From assembly GCA_031002005.1 (NCBI GenBank), contig JARYHS010008074.1:282287930-282351929 (forward strand): a stretch of DNA of 64,000 bases, written 5' to 3'. The notes beneath the pieces were generated by a model. It made no database searches, had not been told where the DNA came from, and saw nothing but the letters and a program-made list of their open reading frames with translations. Origin of the DNA: Vandiemenella viatica (lineage: Eukaryota > Arthropoda > Insecta > Orthoptera > Morabidae). Position 1 is the first letter of the stretch, and the number at the start of each line of letters is the position of its first letter. The position numbers were made by a program, and so were the translations under genes. This document shows, piece by piece, positions 1-11,319 of this stretch.

Positions 1-2327
1 TCAAAGGAGAGAAGATTACTGCTTAAAACAGTTTATAACTACTGGAGGAAACTTCTTAGAACCAAAATATATTAAGTTTGGAATTTTATGAAAAAATATT
101 GTGGAGACTAACGAATACATTAAACCATAATTATGAACCTCCAATAAAAACAATGAATGATCCCGTATTTGAGAGGGACTGAGCTAAACCACTTTTAAAT
201 CTAAAGGCTATTTTGAATTGTATTTTCGTTTCGTTACCAAATCATCGCAGGAAACGTGGACACCAACTCTCAGGAGAACAGCTTCCTGTGTTAGTGACAT
301 CCGATACCTTCATGGACGATGGGTTGTAGGAACGGCTCTGTCCCGAATCTCGTCGTTCACACTCCTTGAATTTTCGGTTGCACTACGCAAGATATTTCTA
401 AGGTTGTACCAGAGTATGTATCTGAAAAACCTAACTCCTCCGTCTGACGCTCGCTTTTAGAGTATGAATTTACGACCAATGCAATTTACTGATCCAAATG
501 TTGTTAGGTCTGTGAGGAAAACAGAAGCAAAATATATGATACAATATGCAATAACTCGTTCCGCGCGTTGAATGTTTCACTGACCCGTGGAAAACGTTTA
601 ATTGAAACTATCGTTTACATCTATGCTGGATAAACTATTGAGGTTCGTGGAACTGTCTCTGTAACTGACCAGCGTTTGACCTTTCTTAATTCCCTTCCCA
701 GGCTTGACACGATTATACACTAGGATTTACGGAGGTCGGAGGTAGAGTTCCGTATTTATGTTTTTCATTTCTTGCCACTAAGGAATACGCTTCGAGGTCA
801 GCGCAACTTTCAGCTTTTTTTTTTTTATCTCCCTGAGGAATTTTCTGGTTGGTAATCATGGATTAGCAAACTAGTAGGCCATTGAAGATGGTGGTATTGA
901 CGACAGTCAGTCGCTATATTGATCCGCATCTACACAACAAAAAGGTGGAGAAAATTACTTCAAGATTTGGAGTCGGCTTGGTGTTAACTATTTATTAAAT
1001 ATTCATTGAAAACCAAATACATTCTTGTATTTAAAAATCATTGAACAACCAAAAAACGAGCAGCTCTGCTGAAGGATCGGTTGTCTTCGCCTGTTAATTT
1101 TCGAAATCAGCTCCAGGTGAAAGAGGAAAAATAATTCATAGTTCCTGACAAAGAGCCGCTTCTGCGTGAGAGAACATATTGCACTATCGTCTTTAGGCAC
1201 CCAGAAATACCGAAATTCCGAAGTCGGAATTATGCAGGAATATAGGCCTACGTATTAGGCCTACGTATCGTGTACTGAGTAGAATATAGCTGAGAGGGTT
1301 ACTTGTAGGTCTTCACATTCTGTTAGTGGCCTTATCCGTTGTGTTAGAACGTCCATTTGCTACCGCTGTTAATAAGTCGTGACCGCCAAATGGAGTCATG
1401 AATATTGATGTGACATCTGATGGATTGTCTCCAGCACACCGTGACGTATGAAGCAGGGAACATATTCAACCTACATTAACAGCTCATACCGAACAGTGCA
1501 GAAATTAATGTCAGGATTAAAAGCAACCTTTCTGAACATTATTACGTTTCTTGATATTATCAATAGTTATTAACAATGACGTTGAAATGTGATCTTCAAG
1601 GTAACCACTCTGGATGATTACATTTCATGGCATTGCGGGAAAGCTTCAGTTCACATCAAAATGACGATATTGCTTTGCACATGTAAGGGTAATAACATAT
1701 GTAGGAGTAATAGCTTGTCGAAGAGTATTACCTGAAGTAAATATTTATAGCTAACAAACATATGTTGTGTGGAAAAAAATGAACTTAGGCGAACATGGGA
1801 ACGAAACATCAAAGTAAATCTATAAAAAACCGATAACATAACGCATATTTGAAGTAGTGTACCTTGTTCCTTTCAGACAAACTCCAGTGTGATTTGAAGT
1901 ATGCAGTCAGGTAACATACCGCTATATAAAAAATACCGATATACATTCATATTCATTCTCTCATATCTATATAAAAACTCTGATTACAATAAAAGCTGAT
2001 GAACTCCAATAATGAGAGATAGATTTCTGCCACTGCCAAACGGAAGAATGAACTTTTAAAATTACAAATTTCCATTTCATCAGCGTTATTCTATTACCAA
2101 ATTTGACAGTAATAATAATAGAAATTTCAGCCAGTTGTTCGATGTGTCCTAATTAGCGTATGGAAGAGGGATAAGGCAGTTTCATTGGTGCTCGCCGATT
2201 TTCTAATAAACTAAAGGGTATTATTGGTGAATTGTAGAAATAAGGGTGTTATTGGTGAACTTTAGAAGTATAATGAACAAAGTAATCTAATTTGCAAACT
2301 TAATAGAGATACATAAACCACGTAATA
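1..2327. other. AT-rich region, no gene recognised
   Basis: Only short ORFs under about 80 codons occur here, with no motif I recognise. No clear inverted or direct repeat was seen. The stretch could be intergenic, intronic or very old transposon remnant. Confidence 0.5.
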
Positions 2328-2937
2328 ATGGGAGTAGAGAGTTGGTTAAAAGAAGACGTACTAGACAGTGAGGTTTTCCCCGATGGTTACAGTGTACCGC
2401 AGAGACAGAGGAGCAGTTGGTGGAGGAGTTTTCATTCTTGTTAACAAAAACTACCACAGTTCACTAGTGTTCATAGATCAAGACCATGAGTTACTTGGGA
2501 TAGATTTCTGAGGTAATACGAAAGAAAAAATCAGGGTGATGACTGCTTACCGCAGTGGAAGAATGACATGAAAATGAGGCTCTAGGGGAGAAATTAAATT
2601 CATATTCAGATTTCAGAGGTGAGAATAGAATGGTCATTATTGGTGGGGATTTAAATTTACCAGGTATAAACTGGGGAGGAAATAAGATTAATAACACAAG
2701 GGAAGAGAGATTTGCAAATAAGGGAAGGAGGATTTATACAAGTGGTAGAGCACAACACTAGGGGACAAAATATTTTGGATATATTCCTAATACAGCCAGA
2801 TGATAACCTTGTGGGTTGTCAAGTAACCGAAGGAATAAGTGATCACGAAGCAGTTATGATTGATATTAGAGGTTTCAGTAAACCAAAACTGAACGGGGAA
2901 ATAGGTACAATTATAAAAAGGCACAAATTTCGAATCT
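2328..2937 (+). pseudogene. LINE A endonuclease domain (APE-type), frameshifted
   Basis: Read across frames, the DNA gives the order expected of a LINE endonuclease: an N-terminal block with VESWLKEDVLDSEVFPDGYS at the start, a glycine-rich GAVGGGVFILV strand, a GGDLNLPGINWGG motif near 2640-2680, and a GISDHEAVMID motif near 2836-2870. The last holds the conserved Asp-His of the SDH motif. A frameshift near 2390 and in-frame stops break the reading frame. The enzyme would nick target DNA to prime reverse transcription. It belongs to the LINE whose RT lies just downstream. Confidence 0.75.
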
Positions 2938-3101
2938 GAAGAGATATTTCAGAGAATGTTTCAGTAAAATGGAAGGAAGGCACAAGTACATTAGAGTCAA
3001 GGTGGGAAGAGTTCAATGAGATAATAATAAAGAGGGAAGAACAATTTATACCAAAAAAGAAAATAAATACAAGTAGAGAACCTCTGTACTACAATAAGGA
3101 A

Positions 3102-4313
3102 GTGAGGAGGTTAAAGAGATTGGTAAGAAGAGAACGTAACAGAGTTAAGAGACAGCAGGGTAGTAGGGAATATTTAAAACAACTAAAAAAGGACTTAATA
3201 ATAGCTAAGAAGGTGGCTAAAGATGGGTTTATGAAGAGTATTGTCGGTGCAGGGGGACCATTGGTGATGCATCTAGAAATTTCTATGGCTATGTTAGAAA
3301 ACTGAGGGGAAGGGAGGGTGTTGAGACGCTTATAGATAAGGATTGAGAAGAAGCTAGTGAGGATTTGAAAAAGGCAGAGATTTTAAGTAACTGGTTTAGT
3401 GAGAGCATTAGGGACAATGAATCAGAAACGGGAGGGTCGAACTAGGAGAGTGAGCTTAACAACACAATTAGAAATTCATTCTGAGGATATTATGAAGAAA
3501 ATACGAATGCTGAAAAAACATAAATGGGATGGTGTAGATAATACTACTACACATATCTTAAAGATAGCCGGATGTGACATTGTAACTTATCTTGAAATAT
3601 TATTTAAATTGAGTCTGGATGCTTGCTGCTTACCACAGGACTGAAAAAGTGAGATAGTAGTGCCGGTACATAAAGGAGGGGTGAGAAATAGAGTAGGAAA
3701 TTACAGGCCGATCACTTTGACATCAGTGGTAGGTAAATTAATGGAGAGGTTAATATGCAACCACATTAGAAATATATGTGAGGAGAATAAGTGGTTTTCA
3801 AGTAGGCAACATGGCTTTAGGCAAGGATATTCATGCGAATCTCAGCTGGTGGGATATATGCAAGATATTACAGAAGAAATGGACAGGGGAGGCCAAATTG
3901 ATAGTGTAGCACTAGATCTTTCAAAGGCTTTCGACAGAGTGAGCCATAAAATGGTATTAAATAACGTGAAAGCTATTGGCGTGGATCAGGAAGTGATTTG
4001 CTTGGTGGAAGAATTTTTAAAAGGTAGAAAACAGAGAGTTAGGATAGGAAATGCATTATCAAAAGAAGTGGAAGAAAAAATGGGAGTATCACGGGATAGC
4101 GTATTGGGACCATTGCTATTCATTATTCTAATTAATAACTGTGTTGATTGTTTACTGTCAAAAATTGGATGGTTTGTAGATGATATAATGCTATATAAAA
4201 GGGTCAGAACGGTAGAGGACTGTAAACAGTTGCAGGGTGATCTGGACAGGATTAGTTTGGTTGGTAAACATGGGATGAAGATAAATGCAAAGAAGTGTGT
4301 GGACAGGTGGTAG
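3102..4313 (+). pseudogene. LINE A reverse transcriptase, broken into several frames
   Basis: The longest open piece (3660-4313, 217 codons) shows the core of a non-LTR reverse transcriptase: YRPITLTSVVGKLMERL near its start, SKAFDRVSHKMV (palm motif A region), GPLLFIILINNCVDCLLS, and a catalytic-box FVDD in place of the usual FADD/YADD. Upstream pieces at 3102-3305 and 3399-3644 supply the basic, thumb-proximal linker typical of these LINEs. In-frame stops at about 3303, 3645 and 4311 show it is not functional. A C-terminal piece continues at 6894-7357 after the insertion. Confidence 0.85.
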
Positions 4314-4549
4314 GAAAAGGTTTCAAAATTCTGCACTTGTTGGAGAGAGTGATGAGGGGATGTACGAGAGAAGTAAAGGAATTGGGTTACAAAACTTTGG
4401 TGAGACCATTGCTCGAAAATGGTAGTGTAGTATGGGACCCACATTTTGAGAATCAAATATAGGAGTTGGAGAGGGTTCAAAGGAGGGCTGCTAGATTTGT
4501 TTCTGGAAATTACCCAAACACTTTTAGTGAATCGCGGAGTAATCATCAT

Positions 4550-5566
4550 CATATATATTATTTCTGTAAGGTATTTTTTTGTCACAAGCCTGTATCTTCC
4601 TTCATACTTAACCGAAATGAATGAATGAGAAGTCATTTTAAAGCTTATGGTCTTCACTTTGGTCACATCATATTTTAAGAAATGAAGTTTTCGGAATTCT
4701 ACCCTTAAAGGGCGAAAATGTCAATATTTCTAAAATGCTGTTTTCTGTGTTACAAGTCATTTATCTCCCTGGATACCTATCTGAAATCGTTTACTGAAGT
4801 ATCATTTTAAAGATTAAGATCTCCGCTTTAGTGACGTCATATATTAAGACAGAAATTTTTCGGAATTCCACCCTTAAAGGGCAAAAGGATCAATATTTCT
4901 TCAATTCGTTTTTGTGTCACGAGCGATTTATCTCCCTTAATATCTAACCGATATAGAGAAATGAGGTATCATATTAAAGAATGATGTCTCCGCCATGGTA
5001 AAATTATATTGTAAGAAGTGAGATTTTCGTAAATCGACCCTTAAAGGACAATAATGTTCATTTTTCTAAAATGCGTTTTTTGTATCTCGAGCCATTTATC
5101 TCCCTGGATATCTAGCCAAAATCGATAAATGAAGTAGGATTATAAGGAGTAATGTCTCAGGTTTGTGAAATCTTATTTTAAGAAAGATTGTTTTTGGAAT
5201 TCAGCCCTTACAGGGAAAAAGTATAAATTTTGCGATAATACATTTTTGTGTCACGAGCAATTTATCTCCCTTAATATCTAACCGATATAGATGAATGAGG
5301 TATCATGTTAAAGAATGAGGTCTCCGCCGTGGTAACATTATATTTTAAGAAAGGAGTTTTTCGTAATTCGACCCTTAAAGGACAAAAATGTTATTTTTTC
5401 TAAAATGCGTTTTTTGTAACCCGAGCCATTTATCTCCCTGGATATCTAACCAAAATCGATAAATGAAGTAGGATTATGAACAGTAATGACTCAGCTTTGG
5501 TGACATCATATTCAACCTCACTTTTAATCGCATTTTTTTCGCGAAATTTTCGCACGGGTCGTCTAG
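4550..5566 (+). mobile_element. Helitron-like non-autonomous element with minisatellite, copy 1
   Basis: The element begins with an (A)TATATATTATTTC start shared with copies 2 and 3. It is filled with units of about 165 bp and ends in TTTTCGCACGGGTCGTCTAG, preceded by the self-complementary TTTCGCGAAA. A 3' CTAG after a GC-rich stretch is the hallmark of Helitron-type elements, and internal minisatellites are typical of Helentron-associated (HINE/DINE-like) derivatives. No Rep/Helicase is encoded. It sits inside LINE A, so it is younger than that LINE. The exact 5' base is uncertain. Confidence 0.6.
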
Positions 5567-6830
5567 TATATATTATTTCTATAAGGTATTTTTTTGTCAC
5601 AAGCCTGTATCTTCCTTCATACTTATCCGAAATCTATGAATGAGGTGTCATTTTAAAGCTTAAGGTCTTCACTTTGGTCACATCATATTTTAAGAAATGA
5701 AGTTTACGGAATTCGACCCTTAAAGGGCGAAAAAGTCAATATTTCAAAAATGCTGTTTTCTGTGTTACGAGTCATTTATCTCCCTGGATACATATCTGAA
5801 ATCGTTTAATGAAGTATCATTTTAGAAATTAAGATCTCCGTTTTAGTGAAGTCGTATATTAAGACAGAAATAATTCAGAATTCGACCCTTAAAGGGCAAA
5901 AGTATGCAATGCGTTTTTGTGTCACGAGCGATTTATCTCCCTTAATATCTAACCGATATAGATAAATGAGGTATCATATTAAAGACTAAGGTCTCCGCCG
6001 TGGTATCATTATATTTTAAGAAAGGAATTTTTCGTAATTTGACCCTTAAAGGTCAAAAAAGTTAATTTTTCTAAAATACATTTTTTGTATCTCGAGCCAT
6101 TTATCTCCCTGGATATCTAACCAAAATCGATAAATGAAGTAGGATTATAAGGAGTAATGTCTTAGCTTTGTGAAATCATATTTTAGGAAAGAATGTTTTT
6201 GGAATTCAGCCCTTAAAGGGAAAAAGTATAAATTTTTCTATAAAGCATTTGTGTGTCACGAGCGATTTATCTCCCTTAATATCTAACTGATATAGATAAA
6301 AGAGGTATCATATTAAAGAATAATGTCTCCGCCATGGTAACATTATATTTTAAGAAAGGAGTTTTTCGTAATTCGACCCTTGAAGATCAAAAATGTTAAT
6401 TTTTCTAAAATGCATTTTTTTGTATCGCGAGCCATTTATCTCCCTGGATATCTAACCAAAACCGATAAATGAAGTAGTATTATAAGGAGTAATTTCTCAG
6501 CTTTGTGAAATCATGTTTTAAGGAAGAAGTTTTTGGAATTCAACCCTTAAAGAGAAAAAGTGTAAATGGTTCTACAAGGCATTTTTGTATCACGAGCTAT
6601 TTATCTCCTCTGATATCTAACCGATATAGATAAATGAGATATCATATTAAAGAATAAGGTTTCCGCCGTGGTAACATTAAATTCTAAGAAAGGAATTTTT
6701 CGTAATTCGACCATTAAACAGTAAAAATATTAATATTTCTAAAATACCTTTTATGTCTTTCGAGCCTTTTATCTCCCTGGATTTCTAACCAAAATCGATA
6801 AATGAAGCAGGAGTATGAAGAGCAATGACT
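4740..6830 (+). repeat. Alternating dimeric minisatellite, about 165-bp units
   Basis: The unit contains TTATCTCCCT, then a segment that alternates between CTTAATATCTAACCGATATA and CTGGATATCTAACCAAAATC from one unit to the next. It then has a TAAAGATTAAGGTCTCCGC-like segment and AATTCGACCCTTAAAGG. Type-1 and type-2 units alternate, giving a higher-order period near 330 bp. Unit starts fall near 4759, 4928, 5098, 5268 and 5434 in copy 1, and near 5777, 5935, 6104, 6270, 6442, 6602 and 6770 in copy 2. Confidence 0.85.
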
Positions 6831-6893
6831 CAGCTTTTGTGACATCATATTCAACCTCACTTTTCACACATTTTTTTCGCACGGGTCGTCTAG
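5567..6893 (+). mobile_element. Helitron-like non-autonomous element with minisatellite, copy 2
   Basis: This copy follows copy 1 head to tail. The shared start (TATATATTATTTC) comes immediately after copy 1's CTAG, and this copy ends in its own CGCACGGGTCGTCTAG. It carries more repeat units than copy 1 (about eight against about six). LINE A sequence resumes right after 6893. Head-to-tail tandem insertion with shared junctions is known for Helitrons and fits rolling-circle movement. Confidence 0.6.
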
Positions 6894-7030
6894 TAGTAAT
6901 AGTAATTCAATCAGTTACAGATATGATGAAAGAGCTGGAATGGGATTCGTTGCAAGACAGAAGGAGGCTGAAGAGGGTTATGGGAATATTGTTGTTGAGG
7001 CTTGGAAAGGTATTGGTGTAAGAATTATAA

Positions 7031-7170
7031 TTAATGTAAGAACGAATACTTTCCCGGCGTCTGACTGCAATGTAGTCTTCACGGGTGTACCGCCGGACTG
7101 TGTTGTGGCCTTCGAAATATCGTGTTTTACACAACACAATCCGGTGGTACACCCGTGAAGACTACATTGC
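7031..7170. mobile_element. Foldback MITE inserted in LINE A
   Basis: The two halves are inverted copies. GCAATGTAGTCTTCACGGGT starts at 7067 and its complement ends at 7170, around a short AT-rich loop. The octamer AATTATAA lies at 7023-7030 and again at 7171-7178, and the LINE reads through if one copy is removed, so it looks like an 8-bp target duplication. About 36 bp between the left octamer and the left inverted repeat are unpaired. Related palindromes lie at 56.32 kb and, as a half, at 42.55 kb. Confidence 0.7.
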
Positions 7171-7178
7171 AATTATAA

Positions 7179-7357
7179 GTAATGCATGGAAGAGAAAAGA
7201 TGACCATGACCACAAGCTGGCAATCGATTTGAGACACAAAGGTGTAGGAAAATTCTCTTTTTTGGTGAAGGGTGTCAGGGATTGGAATAAATTACCAGTA
7301 GAAGTGATGAATAATTTACTAAAAACTTTGAAAGAATTTAAAGTTAAAATTTGCTGA
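7179..7357 (+). pseudogene. LINE A C-terminal coding remnant
   Basis: This reads in one frame to a stop at 7355. It shows the usual LINE C-terminal pattern: a basic stretch, KLAIDLRHKGVGKFSFLVKG, then RDWNKLPVEV and a short terminal helix. The same region occurs antisense at 58.55-58.73 kb. It is followed at once by the 3' UTR with its GC-rich inverted repeat. Confidence 0.7.
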
Positions 7358-7440
7358 CGGCAAATGTAGATGGGTGCCGGCAAGGGGGAAGATGGGTGGT
7401 AATGAAATTGCCACCGGAGCGTGCGCTCCATTGCAATTTA

Positions 7441-8755
7441 ATTTAATTAATTAAATTAAATTTTTGAATGTGTGCATGGATCAAGGAAAAAAACTAGCAG
7501 TACGTGCTATGAGGCTGGCTGTTTCCTGCACTACCCTCGCTACACTACTTTGAAGAGGAAGCGGTGTTTAATAACGATTCTTGTTACCTAAAATTTTCTG
7601 TTAGATCCGGTCTGTGCGCATGGTGGAGGTATTATATGAAGCATGTTCCCGTACTCACTGTGACTTTAATATATTATCACCGGTTATAATATCAAGAAAC
7701 AAAGTGATTATCGCAACTGAAAGAGATAAATAATGTGGTGACCCCCACATTTACTTACAAGCTTTTAAGCAATTATTCTGTGACTTTATTTATTGGTTAC
7801 AACTCAAATCTAAGTCAACTAATTAAATTAAAATATGCATACAAAACTATGACTACAGAACAGTAACTGATTGCTACGTGAATTATGGTCCCTGGCTATA
7901 AGTCATTAGTTTGTTAGTAGTTTATTATTTAATTTTTATTTCAAAGATCGTTTGACTGGGTGAAGGATGTTCGTTAATTGAGAGGACATGCGTTTCGTTC
8001 CACTAGATCTAACATCGTCGATATCATCGATTTGTTGTCTGTGAAAAAGACGGTAAGATCGGTGTCGCTGCTACCGAAGAGGAACCTTGATCAACAATGT
8101 TTGTGTTAATCACGTTCAAAGAAAAATTATCTTGGATTTGTTAGCTTTACGACTTCAAAACGAAACGTACCACGTTTTACCCGTGAGACCACGAGCTGTA
8201 CTTTAATCGCAATCCCACCAAAATCCATCCATTAATTTTTGCTTGAATCTTGTTCAACGAACAATTGATACTAATTTCTTAAATTTCTGTTATTAGACAT
8301 CACATGAAAATGAAACACACATTGTTTTAACTACGGGATTAAGGGTTGTACATTAATCGGAACACTGTCAAAATCCGACCAGTAGGTTTGTATGAATCCC
8401 ATTTATTACAACTTGTACACAGACAGATAAATAAAAAAAATAATTATAGTTTAAAAACTGAAAACACTCATTTGTAGCAATGTGAAGTAAAAGGTTAAAA
8501 ATAGTCTTTAAATATAAAAATTTCGTTCTACAGCGCTAGGATGTCCCACAATTCAGTATAACTTTTTTCAATAAGCTTAAGATAAGAATAAAGTCACTGA
8601 TTAAAAAAAAAAATGTAAAAAAGTATGGAGTGCAAGATATCAGTAATCTCAATTTTTTTTTATCGCTAGCTGTTCGGAAAGTTAGAGTGATTATATTTCA
8701 GTTTTTTTAAACTGTAATTTTATTTTTAACTTTTTAGTTCACAATGGGAATTTCA
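7441..8755. other. AT-rich region without a recognised gene
   Basis: No ORF with recognisable similarity and no clear repeat was seen. Confidence 0.4.
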
Positions 8756-9200
8756 GGAAACAAATATGAAATTATTGTATTGTCACTGATATTAATACTT
8801 GTGCAGAATTTCAAACAATTCCAACGTCATGAAATGGGTGAACATTGAAATGAAATATTCCATTGCATTCAAACGGTTTTCAATTGTTACTGTCAAAGTA
8901 ATCAGAATATCAGGACATAGCTATGAAATTATTGTATTGCTACTGGTTCTTATTATGTGTGCAAAATTTCAAACAACTCGTAAATCTGGAAATGGGTAAA
9001 AATTGAATTGAAAAATTCCGTTGCTTTTCTATTGTTACTGTCAAACTAATGAGAATAGCAGCACGTCGTTATGAAAATATTGTATTGTCACCTGTTCTTA
9101 ATATGACCACAAAACTTCAAACACTTCGGACATTTGGAAGTGGGTGATAATGGAATTGAAAAATTCCGTTACATTCATACATACAGGTCAAGCTAATATA
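8756..9200 (+). repeat. Degenerate tandem repeat, three units of about 150 bp
   Basis: The motif ATGAAATTATTGTATTGTCA recurs near 8766, 8921 and 9069, each time followed by a conserved TTTCAAACA block and then GAAATGGGTGA- and AAAATTCCGTTGC-like blocks. The spacing is about 150 bp. Units are diverged and the array ends with a shorter third unit. No coding content was recognised. Confidence 0.75.
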
Positions 9201-10685
9201 AAGCGCGTAAAAAGATGGTTGATTCATTCTCTCCATCCCCACCCTCACCCCCTCTTTTAAATAATATATTAAATCTACAGACTTTTTTCCGGATAAAGTT
9301 TTGTTATATGAAAAGATAAAACAGTGCCCGTAAGTACGAATAAAATTTTGTCAGACGTGCTGGTTGTGTCATTACACACTAGAGACTTTGACAGTCGAAG
9401 CAGTCAGTTTTGAGCTCCAGTCTATCGAACCAACGGTGAACCACTGATCCGGTGGAAGGATAATGGAGCAGTGATTCTAACGGTGGACCACTTAGAGGTT
9501 AGACTATGATCGCCACGGATTCCTTAATAATAATAATGGTCTAGTAATAATTGGAAATTAGCTACACTAAAGCAGTAATTGGATAGCTTAACTTGCATCT
9601 CTTTTGGCAAGAGTTCGCGTTTTCTCATTCCTCCATTTATGCTTTCGTAATTACTCATTTTATTTCTATTTTGTCCGCGAACCCCTTGGGATAGGTTTGG
9701 CGGACCACAGGTTGGAAAACCCTGAGCTAGAATGCTGTGATGCTTATATTGTTGTTTTAACTCATGAAACTGTGCACAATATTCCACAAAATTGTATCAA
9801 AAATTTCTTTTCCACAGGAGGAGGTACCGAATTAAAATTTATGACACATAAAACTCAGAATGACAACAGTTAATCATTGCTCTGTAGTTGCATTTTCAAT
9901 TAAATTTGTTTTCTTTGCATAACAATATCTTTTCCTTTTTCCGTAAGTCTCACTTCGAAAAGTGATATTATTTTCTATTTCAAATCTTGCCTGACTTTTA
10001 ACTACAGTACTTCTGAATCGTTCCACATGCTCATCGAAAATTTCAGTTTTAGTATGCAATTCACTGCCCATTTCGGGGCGAATTGCTGACTTGAATGAAG
10101 CCTAACAGTTAAGAGTTTTGCCAAAACGACTGTTGCCAACTGATTGCTGACATATTAAAAACTTGGAATTAGCTGTATCTCTCAGATAAGGATTTATGGC
10201 TTCAGCGCTTAAAATGGTCCTTGATCAGATATCTTACTACCAGCTGTTCTGGTTTGTATTACAGTTTTCCTTTGGCCAAGAGACCGTGAAACATTGTATT
10301 GTGTATCTTATTAAGTAACTAAGGATAAATTTAATAATTATTAGAAGATATGTTTATTAAAAGGAACAAAATTTCTTAATTAAGAACTTAATATATCTCT
10401 TTACTTGTAGAAACAGCGAAGAACCATCTTACGATCTAATTTTATTAAAGCTTAGTTTTGTCAGGTCATAATGTCCTTCCATAACAAGATTACCAGAAGC
10501 TACGATCAACATCAGCAGTGAGTATAATTTCTGTTGACTGGTCATAGATATACCAGCTATTGTTAACTTACGTATGATACCAATTGCTGCGAAATATTAC
10601 GTGCTTGTCAACTACAAGCTATCGAGTGAATATCTTACTTATTATGCTGAAATAGTAAATGCATAACACTCTCATACAATGACAT
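9201..10685. other. Unassigned AT-rich region
   Basis: Short ORFs at 9524-9873 overlap on both strands and show no domain I recognise. No structural RNA was recognised. Confidence 0.4.
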
Positions 10686-11319
10686 CATATATATTATTTC
10701 TATAGGGTATTCTTTTGTCACAAGCCATTATCTCCCTTTATACCTAATCAAAATCGATAAATGAGGTACTATTTTGAAGATTAAGGTATCCAATTTGGTC
10801 GCATCATATTTTAAGGAACTAATTTTTACAAATTCGACAAGGACAAAACTATCATTATTTCCATAAGGTCACGAGCTATTTATTTCCCGTGATATCTTAT
10901 CGAAATCGCGAAATGAGGTATTATTTTAGAGATTAAGTTCTCTGCTTTGGTCGAATCATATCTTAAGAAAGGAATTTTTCGAAATTCGACCCTTACCAAC
11001 TATTTATTTCCTTTCATACTTAACCAAAAACGCTTTAGCGAAATCACATATTAGGAAAGGAATTTTTCGGAATTCAACCCTTAAAAGGCAAAACTATCTA
11101 TATTTCTGCTCCGCGTTTTTGTGTCACGAGACATTTATCCCCTTGATATCTAACCGATGTGGATAACTGAGATGTCATTTTAAAGATTAAGGTTTCCGCC
11201 GAGGTCACATCATATTTTAAGAAATGAATTTTTCTGAATTCGACCCTTAAAAGACAAAATTATCAACATTTCTACAACGCATTTTTGTGTCACGCGCCAT
11301 TTATCTTATGTCATATTGT

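Larger units (their letters stand above)
2328..7440 (+). mobile_element. CR1/jockey-like non-LTR retrotransposon (LINE A), split by later insertions
   Basis: This is a decayed LINE encoding an APE-type endonuclease followed by a reverse transcriptase. Its coding parts lie at about 2328-2937 (EN), 3100-4540 (linker and RT) and 6894-7357 (C-terminus). The 3' UTR contains a GC-rich inverted repeat around GGAGCGTGCGCTCC at 7416-7430 and ends in an AATT-rich tail near 7440. The same 3' tail recurs antisense at 28.2, 37.7 and 58.4 kb, so this is a multicopy family. The body is interrupted at 4550-6893 by two Helitron-like elements and at 7031-7170 by a foldback MITE; the flanks rejoin in the order seen in the 58.4-kb copy. 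The 5' limit near 2328 is approximate. Assignment to CR1, jockey or a related clade is from motif memory and needs a tree. Confidence 0.8.

Noticed and set aside
3986..4666. 226-codon minus-strand ORF opposite LINE A reverse transcriptase
   Set aside because: It is the shadow of the RT frame on the other strand; no domain is visible and it extends into the Helitron-like element.
4740..6830. Regular repeats considered as a CRISPR array
   Set aside because: The whole 165-bp unit is repeated with no unique spacers, and the context is a eukaryotic transposon-rich region.
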